Assembly: GCA_029237695.1 (NCBI GenBank)
Contig: CM055271.1
Location: 35,894,462-35,958,461 of the forward strand
Reading direction: 5' to 3'
DNA: 64,000 nucleotides
Origin: Conchocele bisecta
Lineage: Eukaryota > Mollusca > Bivalvia > Lucinida > Thyasiridae
The stretch's first letter is position 1. Each line of letters opens with the position of its first letter. Positions 34,901 through 44,399 of the stretch are shown in pieces. A program made the position numbers and the translations under genes. The notes under the pieces were generated by a model. It had not been told where the DNA came from and ran no database searches. It saw nothing but the letters and a program-made list of their open reading frames with translations.

Positions 34901-35617
34901 ATTATTCCATTGTATAGTTATGAATACATTAGAAAACATACAAAACTGCCATATCAGTTGTTTCTAATGATAAAACCAGTCGATTTTCAATGAAAAATTT
35001 GATTTTTCACAATTGCGAAAAATCCGAGGGTGGTATACTTCAAAATGGTGCCAAACATTCATCCAGCGGGTTACAGAGCGCAGACATACGGCATAGAACT
35101 CGTAATTGAATGTAGTTTCAGGAAGAATATGTCTGCAAAAATCCCAGAGGGTGGGGGGTAGGGTTTCTATGATGACAATATTGCAATCTGTTTGTTCCTA
35201 CGGTCTACTCTGTACAATGTAAGAATCAAAAAGTGTTGTCAGTTTATTTCTCTTATTTTTCTTTGTTTTGAGTGAATACATGTTTTCGTACACATTATAA
35301 TTTTCACAATTGGAATAGAGTCTCGTGCGTTTTTGAGAAAAAAAATTATGATGGAATATTGCAAAGACAAAATACAAAACAACCAACATATACGACATAG
35401 TTTAATTCAGCGAATGGTAGTAATTAATGACTTCGCGTTAGATGTTGCATCCCTTTGCGTCCAACCTCTCTATGCGATCGCTAAACGTATGTATACAATG
35501 GGCATTTCCCGAGACTCACGGTGAGGACAAGTAATATAATGCGCGTGGCGACCTTCTAGAAGGAAGTGGATGGGTGGAAGCGCTTACAGATCCTTACAGA
35601 AGCTGGTATTTTCACAT
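34901..35617. other. Intergenic, no gene seen
   Basis: Short frames only and no motif recognised. Confidence 0.4.
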
Positions 35618-35701
35618 CTGTAGCCTATTTCATCAACTCTCCAAAGTATACTTTGATTCAAAGTATACTTTGCAACTGTAGTCTACTTTGCAAAGTAGAC
35701 T
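35618..35701. repeat. MITE family 1, terminal fragment
   Basis: Starts CTGTAGCCTATTTCATCAAC and has two damaged AAAGTATACTTT motifs and an AAAGTAGACTTT remnant. The remainder is lost. Confidence 0.7.
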
Positions 35702-35854
35702 TTCGTTTTTTGTCATTTTCTATTTCATATACTATTTTCTTTAAGTCTACTATGGTAAGTACACCATAAATGAATTACCTCCCCTATGCTTATTGTACAC
35801 CATTTGTCAACCACAATGGCCGATTCTGTCTGTGTTGTTCAACGAACTTTTCTT

Positions 35855-36084
35855 TATTATGATCATAGGAGCTTTATGGGATGAACGAAAAGCCGATGTG
35901 ATAATCCAGTTACACTGATGATCTTTCGTATACTATACATCCTGCGATAGGAGTCATTAACACATCGGTTTCGTTCATCCCATAAAGTGCCTATGATTAT
36001 GATATGCCATAATCATCTGATCATGATAATGGACCTATATTCATTCACTCACAGACCTAGAATAAATTTATTCTAGGTCTGTGA
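35855..36084. repeat. Hairpin element followed by a perfect 36-bp palindrome
   Basis: Arms ATCATAGGAGCTTTATGGGA, then GAACGAAAAGCCGATGTG, with the inverse ending at about 36,002 (145 bp in all). At 36,049-36,084 TCACAGACCTAGAATAAA meets its own complement without a loop. Confidence 0.7.
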
Positions 36085-36574
36085 TTCACTTTATGAGGAG
36101 GGTTAAGCGATTAAATAAATTGTTTGGTGATTGTGTTAATTTAATAGAATGTGTGTAGTCTGTATAAGACCACAATGCAAAACGATATTATTTTTTGTTT
36201 TCCTGATCGATTTCTTTGTGAGAGAATTTAATGGGTGCTTGTATTTTCCTGAGAAGTATTTCGAAACTAATGAAACTAATGAGAATCTCTCGTTTTTTTC
36301 ACAGCAAGATTAGTCTTGCTGTTTTATTGAAATATTTACTACATTTTGTTTTGCTGATTCCATTGTAGATATTTCCTCTATACATTAATGCTATAGGCAA
36401 TAGCTTACACAATAGATTACACACCACAGACCGTGCACAGTCATCAGTATACAATTGTAGAATAACGTTTACATATTACGCACTAAAATATAGCAATAAT
36501 CTGCAGGTCATTGACGTTCATACTTGCTTGTTATTGATAAACAATTTTACAATACGATTATGATAAACTCCCCG

Positions 36575-37725
36575 ATTTACAGTCAAAACGCCCCAAGTCA
36601 AATCGTCCCCAAGTCATAACGCCCCCGAATTGGTCAAAACGCCCCCATAAATAAGTCAAAACGCCCCCATTTTGGTCACAACACCCCCAATTTGGTCAAA
36701 ACGCCCCCATCTTCAAATGTTTATTGTCAAATATTGAACTTATTCTGCTGTTTTCACACTTATTTAACCACTTTTATCCTGTTAATCACGTAATTGATAA
36801 TCCTACATTACACCGAATAATAACGATCTAACATGCATTACTAGTAAAGTACAAGCGTACACCGGTCATTAAGTACTCATAATTAGCACATTCCACTTGA
36901 ATCAAGTAATGTAGGCATGCATATATAAGCACCACACTTTTGGTCACTGCTCCGGGTATGGAAGGTGTTCGAGCCAATTCCCACCCTTAAATATGAGCCG
37001 AATCGAACGGTCACTGCTGCACCTGTTGATGACTAGAACAGGAGTCTGAGAAAACAAAATATGAATTGACTACATTATGACGATCTTCTTTTTATGAACA
37101 TATTGGAATAAAAACTTAACATTTTTCTGTAACTATTGTGCTAAAACTATAACATGTGTGCGGGTGCGTGTGTGTGTTGGCGCTTGGTGGGCAGTGTTGG
37201 CATAATACCACTGTGAGGTGGAAGTAGGTACCATTGGTAAGACGGTTAATTTATTTGTGTTCAAATGCAAAAATTAATCTCTCATTTTATATGGTACCGA
37301 TTTCCACCACACACTGGCCTTATTCCACCACCGTCCTGCATTACTTCCACCTCGTTTTGTTCCTATTTTTGTTTATTTTATCATGTATTATTATGTATTA
37401 CATTATAAATATATTTTAAAGAAAAAAGATTATAATGAAATAAAAAGTACATGATGAACCAATTATGTTTTGTTTTCAATCACCAAAGTCAAAACGCCCC
37501 CAAGTCAAAACGCCCCCAATTTGACTAAACCACAATCAAACAGGTCATGTTTATTGAAAAAACCGACTTGTTTATCATGTTAAAAAGGCTCATACATGTC
37601 CACTGAATTACTGTACAAATACAAATAATAATGACAAAATAAAATTGTATTTAAAAAAAAATAATTATGGTGGTGTTTTGACCAAAGTTGGGGGCGTTTT
37701 GACTTGGAGGCATTTTGACCTGCTT
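36575..37725. mobile_element. Element with GTCAAAACGCCCCC subterminal arrays
   Basis: Left side (36,580-36,715) has at least six direct repeats of GTCAAAACGCCCCC variants. Another pair lies at 37,487-37,520, and the inverted copies (GGGGGCGTTTTGAC) close the element at 37,672-37,722. The interior has two opposed GGTGGAAGTA / TACTTCCACCTC patches. No transposase seen. Repeated subterminal motifs suggest transposase-binding sites of a non-autonomous DNA transposon. Confidence 0.6.
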
Positions 37726-37902
37726 CCAAACTCCCCTAAGCCTTAGGCTAAGGCTAATCATGCTAATAAAGTGTTTATTAGTAAAATTCTTTGTGCACGA
37801 AGTAGGAAGTAATCAAATATCAGTAATCAAATTTGGAAGTTCTACTCTGTCATTACACCTATTTAATTCTGGAAGTCGGCGTGACGTATCACTAGTCACG
37901 TT

Positions 37903-37960
37903 AGTTGCGAACGGTAACTCTTGCAATTTACTCCCGTACCGGCCGTAGCTAGAGTTACGA
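37903..37960. repeat. GTTGCGAACGGTAA family, half copy
   Basis: One arm only: TTAGTTGCGAACGGTAACTC then TTTACTCCCGTACCGGCCG, ending abruptly after CGTAGCTAG. Confidence 0.65.
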
Positions 37961-38379
37961 TTCCACTCGTAGGGTTCCTCTGCAGAATAGCGAATCAGAC
38001 CTGATTCACACATTTGCAGTTAATTGTGACTTATGCGAGATATTTTCCTCTGAAAAAATTATTAGCATAATAAAAGTAATACAAACTAAATATTCTGAAA
38101 CAATTTTTACCATTTTAGGTTTAGAAAATTATTGTTTGCCTTTACAGATGGACCGCATCGCAACTTTTACATGTTGAATTTCACTGCACCTGCAGGTGCG
38201 CGAAATGTACAAAGTCCGACTTCCAGAATGTAATTAGATTTATATACTTGAAACAACTTTCTTCCAAGCCATGCTGACGAGTAGTTGTCTTTAAATTATT
38301 AATTGTGGGCATATGTTAAGAAAATCAGTTCAGGGGGTTTTCAAGTTATTAAGAATAAGTAATACGAATAATTAAGAAT

Positions 38380-38500
38380 AAATAAAATGAATGGTGTTAC
38401 TAACTTATACTAATGCTATCATGGAGCATTGTGCAATGAATGGTGTTACTAACTTATATGTGTACATGTACGTACATGGACTAATGCTATCAGATATCTG
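38380..38500 (+). repeat. Direct repeat pair
   Basis: AATGGTGTTACTAACTTATA occurs twice, and ACTAATGCTATCA follows each copy. The surrounding 37,961-39,135 stretch has no gene that I can recognise. Confidence 0.6.
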
Positions 38501-39135
38501 CAAGGGGATAATAATCTCACACTTGTCACTGCTAATAATAATGATCACTCTGTGTCAATGTACAGGTTGATGTGCATCTACATTTACACTGTTTCCAAAG
38601 TCGATAAGCCACATTTCTGTAGTAACAGCCACAAATGGCATCAATATGAGAATAACATATATAACAAGTTTTGTTAAGTGCAATACATTTATTTCCTGCT
38701 TTATAATACCAGTGCTGCCATTCATACAAATATACTATACTAACTTGGCGTTGGGAATTTTAAACTAGTATAAACTGGTATAACTCTAATAATGTTAAAC
38801 ACAGTGCTCCAGATAAGTTTTGTATTCAAATAGTATTATACCCCCTTATTTCAAATTCAATGGACATTTTACTTTCACAAATGTACATGTATTATTTATT
38901 TTCTTCCTTATTAAATAGGGAACAGTATTTTTACTACTTAATTTCAAAATCAATGCATATTTTCACATTGCTGTGAGTATTGTGTACTCCCACAGTTAAT
39001 AATAAATGCGTATTATGCTAAAATAACTGCATAAAAAACGCCAAAACACACCTTATCTTGAGCTCTACATACACCAGCATAATACTGATGTGTGTAATAT
39101 TTTACAAGCGTCTAACAGCTAACAAACAAAAAGAG

Positions 39136-39530
39136 ATAGAGGATATTCCATCGTACATTTTGACTAGCTGGAAAGAATACACGAGTGTACGTCGGCGAGT
39201 TGTTTGCACGGACGCCAACGGATACGAGTGTATTATTTCAGCTATTCAAACATGTACGATGGAATATCCTATTTATTACACTTCCACTGCGAATATATAG
39301 AGGATATTCATATTTTTGCATAACGGCACTCGTGAAATATGGACATTTCACACCACTCGATGTACATATTTCATATTCGTTGCAAAAATGTGAATATTCT
39401 ATTTATTATAGATAGCGGAAGTAGTCGTATTTTCACCGGAAGTTGTTTATTTCATCGATGAGAACATATGAGTTTTATTTACATCGTATAACTATGTATT
39501 TCATGTGTATGTATATAATAAACTTGCACA
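39136..39530. mobile_element. Two adjacent GATATTC-ended MITEs plus module
   Basis: The first (39,139-39,290) runs from AGAGGATATTCCATCGTACA to the inverse ending in GGAATATCCTATTTATTA; its core carries ACACGAGTGTA and GTTTGCACGGACGC. The second (39,296-39,410) runs from AGAGGATATTCATATTTTTG to GTGAATATTCTATTTATTA, with a TTTCACACCACTCG core. The GATAGCGGAAGTAGTCG module follows. A relative of the first is at 59,805-59,975, of the second at 12,430-12,595. Confidence 0.78.
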
Positions 39531-39785
39531 TTTAGTCTATTTTTGAGATTATAATCAATAATTTGCAATAGTGTAATAAAAAATAGTAAACTAACCCTGC
39601 CTGGGTATAGCTTATCAACAGTCTGTATTTCTGATACTGACAGTCGGATAACATCTGTTGATACATGTAAATACCCAGCCGGTCTCCAGCCCGGAAATGT
39701 GGAGAGGTTTACTTATTAATATTTAAAACGTACACGAGGTAACCAGTGAAGTGTCAGTGAATTGTCAGTGCCAGCTCCTATACAA

Positions 39786-39965
39786 CTGGGGCCCGTTTCA
39801 CTAAGTAATAAAACCATTTGTTGTTGTGTTTACTGTGGTATGTAACACATTTGGTCTATTGAAAGTACATGGAGTTCTAAGGACTTGCAGAACACTTTAA
39901 ACAGTTAAAATGTTGTACATACCACAGTAAATGCAATAGCCCATGCTTGTCAAATACCACTTACA
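39786..39965. repeat. Inverted repeat with GGGGCCCGTTTCACTAAG start
   Basis: TTTACTGTGGTATGTAACA and TTGTACATACCACAGTAAA form arms about 70 bp apart. The GGGGCCCGTTTCAC opening is a phrase I associate with molluscan dispersed repeats. Confidence 0.5.
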
Positions 39966-40097
39966 TGGCATAGTTGACAATGTTGTAGAGATTAATGACG
40001 TCAAACAAACTTAACCAATCAACGTTGCTCAATATCATGTTTATGTTAGGTGTAAATATATGTTTAAAAATGTTTATCATTCCCATTTGCATTTCAG

Positions 40098-40165
40098 AAA
40101 TTTCACCGACTGCTCACGAACCTGGGATGGAGTAAGAAAAAAATACCACAACATGGTAAAACATG
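40098..40165 (+). other. Possible isolated exon (weak)
   Basis: A pyrimidine-rich acceptor ending in GCATTTCAG and a GTAAGTG donor enclose 68 bp that can be read as FHRLLTNLGWSKKK. There is no neighbouring exon and no recognisable domain, so this may be chance. Confidence 0.15.
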
Positions 40166-40540
40166 GTAAGTGCACAAGGACCACCAGCTGATTTAAGTGT
40201 TCATAAATAATATCTTGACACACTATTTGGAACCATAATTATCATCCCGTTACCACAAGTTAGCTATGTCGTTCCCTCGACATACAATCAGAGCTCCAGA
40301 TAAGCTTGGTGAATAAATGATAAAAAACTGTAACAAATTTAAACATTCACTTATCTCGTGGAAAAGTGTGCATGTCCCTTTTCAGCTGCCCTAAGAATCT
40401 GCGATATGACAAATACGTTATTGTGATTTTACAATGTCAATATGGTGATCATATACATACTTTTGTTTCCCATTGAAACACAAGCCATCAATATTTTTCC
40501 ATATTTATATTTCGGGAGTTCATATTGGTCAGTGGCGGAA

Positions 40541-41096
40541 CTACTGTCTATTTCACGAAAGCTGCCCAAATTTTACGGCTATATAAACAATTCAAAAACA
40601 ATATTTTTTTCGATAATATTAACTTAAAGGAAAAATTAAGAATGAGCCTTCTTTTTATTTCGTGAAATTCGGTCAAATATTTATTTTATTGCGAAAACAA
40701 AATTTCCCCATGTTAAATCCCCATAGACATCTTCACGGGATTTAACATGGGGAAATTTTTTTGAATTTTAGAAATACTGGACCGATTTTTAAAATTTAGC
40801 TTTTGTTTTCTTAGTTAGATCATATCCAAGCTATCTAGCCAGGTTTCGGAGTCAATTTCCAAACTTTTTCGTTTTTTGACTCATACCACACTTCCTTACC
40901 ACTTTTTCCCCCATGTTAAATTCCCATAGACAAATAAATCTTTCGTAATAAAATCAATATTTGACCGAATTTCACGAAATAAAAAGAAGGCTCATTCTTA
41001 AATTTTCCTTTAATTTAATATTATCCAAAAAAATATGGTTTTTGAATTGTTTATATGGCTGTAAAATTTGGACAGCTTTCGTGAAACAGACTATAG
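40541..41096. mobile_element. Foldback family F, copy 2 (most complete)
   Basis: Left end CTACTGTCTATTTCACGAAA, right end the inverse closing in CTATAG. Arms of over 170 bp contain GCCTTCTTTTTATTTCGTGA and ATATTTATTTTATTGCGAA. The core has a CCCCATGTTAAATCCCC inner hairpin and the CCAGGTTTCGGAGTC block. Confidence 0.82.
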
Positions 41097-41220
41097 GTTT
41101 CACCTCGCCAAATATTTCCTTCTAAATTACCACTAATTGATTTTTAATTCTGCTTTCTATATTTTTGATGGGCATATAATTTGCGAGTGATATACGTACA
41201 TAATAAAAAGGTTATTTATT

Positions 41221-42952
41221 TTGTATGTGGATATATGCCACTTGTTCCACCGTGCAACGATGCACGCTGTGGAACTTGAGAATATATCCACATTAAAATC
41301 CTATAAATATTGCCCGTCTGAAGCTATATATTCCCCCTCTGCGCCCCGGGTGAATATAGATTCAGAAGGCCTGTATTACAATTTTAATGAAAAGTTCCAA
41401 TACATGAAATCAAAATTGATATCACTGTTTTCTATCTATCTTCATGTAGCTAAGAAGAAGGCGGACGCTCTTAAATACCCCGCAACCGGTGGCGGATGAC
41501 GACCACCGGCACCAACCCCTGCAGAGGAATTAATTCTGCAGGAACTGTCTGGGTGGCCGGCTCTGGATGGTCTGTGTGGCATCGACACCGCCTCCCAGCC
41601 AGAAGCTGCCGTCCAGTCAGATCCTGCCACACAGTTGGAACTCAGTTCACAGACAGGAGCCAGTGGCAGTGCCTTCACAGTGAAATATGGTATCTAACAA
41701 TTTGAATATATAATGTCTGGTGTTGCAGAGTCTTGTCTCACAGCTATGCACATCAAGCGCACTCGCTATGCACATGAAGTCACAGCAGAAACTGTTGTTC
41801 TCTATACAATCACGATGAAGCAGTACAATGAATATCAGAAATCGGTTCCACCAGCATACTCACCAGATTATGTAGATTTATGGGCATCGGAAATGTCTGC
41901 ATCAAATCCAAAGTTTCAGTACATGTACCATGTCCTTGAACTAGAACTCCTTGTTCTAGTGTACACCTGCTCGATCAGAGACGGAAAGTGTGATATACAC
42001 AAATCAAGCGTAACTGGACTTGCTTCATGGTTCATGGTTTTGAATCACACACACTATGCAAGATGGGTACCAGACCACATCCGGGACATGGTTACATTAT
42101 CCAAACTACATCCTCAAGTAGATGCTGAGTTTGAGAGCGGACATTTTACAGTAAACAAAACTGGGCGAAAGTTCTCGAACATAGCAGTGGACCAGGCTCA
42201 CGAGCAGAACAATGTAACGATAAAGGGTGACGGTGGTGTAATAGGGAAGACACATCACAAGGAGGCACTCCAACGGTGGTCCATTGCTTCACCCGAAGTT
42301 ACACGTGTGATTAACACTTTAATTTCAAGAAACTATAATCACAAACACTGCCACAAGGAGCACACCAATGGCACACCATGAACAAACAAAAACATTTCAA
42401 GCAAAGTTTGTTAATGATTTCAGATCACTAGAAAACGTGGTTAACGCTATGTGCAATCCCTTCGCAGAAAATGGTGAAGTACTCTAGCGTTTACACACGA
42501 TGGAGATTCTTTCAGAATCAGCGATCCTCTGTGTGCAGAAACTGCTAGAAGCCGGCCTGCAACAGTTTGATGAGTATCTTACAAAGCGCCTCAAGACACA
42601 CACAGACTCCATTTTCAAGCCATTAACAAAAAATGGGCTACACCTAATGGCCCCTACCAGCACTCGACAAACCAAACGCCCACAAGAGAAGGTGCTGCAA
42701 GACACATGTTCTACGCTTGCCCGATTATACGTAGCAAGTGCAGTTGGGGGTGGTAGTTCAGATAATTTCTTCTCGCATGAAAATCAGGCGCATCCCCAAT
42801 CCATTTCAGACAATGGAAACATTCGAACAGCTAACATCACGCCGGTTATGCATACTAGCGCTCTAACAAACATAAACGTTCGGGTCATTATAGACCCTGC
42901 AGTTGGTTCCTGTGCCCATTCACATTGTGAGTTTGAATTCTGCATCATATAA
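41221..42952 (+). pseudogene. Decayed transposon-associated gene (Myb/SANT-like tail plus HYARWVP-type domain)
   Basis: In one frame from 41,221 to 42,379 there are two stops (41,497-41,499 and about 41,698). The first part ends in TGGG(stop)RPPAPTPAEE, which resembles the proline-rich end of Myb/SANT-like DNA-binding proteins. After a possible acceptor GGTGTTGCAG at about 41,728 comes AMHIKRTRYAHEVTAE, then FQYMYHVLELELLVLVY, then HYARWVPDHIRDM and VDQAHEQNNVTIKGDGG. I recognise these as hallmarks of a large uncharacterised family frequent in molluscs and cnidarians. A frame change around 42,340-42,378 moves the homology (HHEQTKTFQAKFVNDF, NPFAENGEVL) to the next frame. That frame has a stop at 42,485 and then runs from ATG 42,500 to 42,952 (FFSHENQAHPQSISDNG). 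The gene is dead. Its link to a transposon is inferred from abundance and the Myb-like part. Confidence 0.65.
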
Positions 42953-42959
42953 TCCTTTG

Positions 42960-43345
42960 CCGGCGTCAAATATGCTGCTAAGTGACTGATTAAGTGTCGT
43001 CATTACATCAGGTGACGTCATAACCCAGTGAAATAATTGTTGGCATCATTTTCCGACATTTTCCCTGAAAATGTGTCGTAACCCCATTTCATGCTGAGGA
43101 TACGCTATTTTGTTTTTGGAAAAGCATAAATAAGATCTTTCTCTGTTCTTTGATATAGGCCACTACACACCATTTGACGGTTCAAATGAGTGGTCACAAC
43201 ATATACTTTCATTGACAAATAACAAACAAACAAAAAAACATTCATACCTGTAAAGATGTATTCCGAATGCAATGGATTAAATCGCTTTGATAACTTCACG
43301 ATTTACTGTAATAATACATGTACATGTACGATTGACGCAAGTATA
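42960..43345. other. Intergenic, no gene seen
   Basis: Short frames only; nothing recognisable between the pseudogene and the next repeat. Confidence 0.4.
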
Positions 43346-43349
43346 TTAA

Positions 43350-43855
43350 AGGTACATGCCCACTCAGTAGGCACAAATTGATCTTTATATCAGACATCAT
43401 CTGAGGCACTTTCTGGCAAAATAAATTAATTCACCATTATCCCACGTATTGATTGGCATTATTATACATTTTATATCAGACGTAAATTTCATCACTGATA
43501 TCAGGGGCGACACCTGTGTTTCCTTAAAATGTTAACGGACATTACTATTCATTATCTGTATTTATTTATTTGATGTGTAAAAATACATATACACGTAATC
43601 TGTCGAAAATATTATTTTTTCAGGTGACGCATTTAATTAGTATAAATAATTAACAAATGCCATGCCTCATTTGCGTATTTAAATAGCCTGACACCACCGC
43701 GAATCACTATCAGTAAAATAAATATTACTACATGATTATATATGTATAGCGGGCACTCGTAATTTTTAGAACTGGTGGAATAGTGACACAATTATACACT
43801 TATTTAATTCCTATAAAGAACATATTGTGCCTACTGAGTGGGCATATACCTTTAA
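43350..43855. mobile_element. MITE with ACATGCCCACTCAGTAGGCA ends
   Basis: Left end GGTACATGCCCACTCAGTAG, right end the inverse TACTGAGTGGGCATATACC. The interior is a conserved noncoding block shared with 21,285-21,665 (over about 400 bp) and with 2,316-2,440. Confidence 0.75.
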
Positions 43856-44096
43856 GAAAAATGAAGTTAAATTTTGAAAATCTGTCCACTACTTATAAAA
43901 TTAGAAATATTTATCTATGTTAGCCATGGGGACATTATTTTTTCACAATAAAATCAATATTAGACCATATTTCATGAAATAAAAAGAAGGCATATTCTGA
44001 ATTTTTTATGAAATTTAATATTATTAAACAAAATATTGTTTTTGCATTGTTTATATAGCCGTACAAATGGGGCAGGTTTCGCGAAACAGACAATAG
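43856..44096. repeat. Foldback family F, right half, start of unit B
   Basis: Runs from AATTTTGAAAATCTGTCCAC to GCGAAACAGACAATAG, the same right arm that precedes cGLR-A at 12,150-12,380. The left half is missing, probably removed at the duplication boundary or by the neighbouring MITE. Confidence 0.65.
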
Positions 44097-44399
44097 TGCA
44101 ATGCAGTGGAATGTATAAACCTGACGCCGTTATGATTATACAATCTAATATTTGTAATGATTTAACACGATATTTATTAACACATTAATGCATTGTAAGC
44201 AACTCGGCAAAGTATCGGGCGTGAGTCAGGTTTGAACCTGTCATGTATGCAGTATAGTGTACACGTACATAGAGGATCTTATATGAGTGACAGTTCAATA
44301 TGGTATGTATTAAACGAGTTTACTGTTCAAAACTATAGCTTATAGATTCTTGATGACTATCTGTGGTTTATCAATCATTAAATTACAATGAGACTTGCA

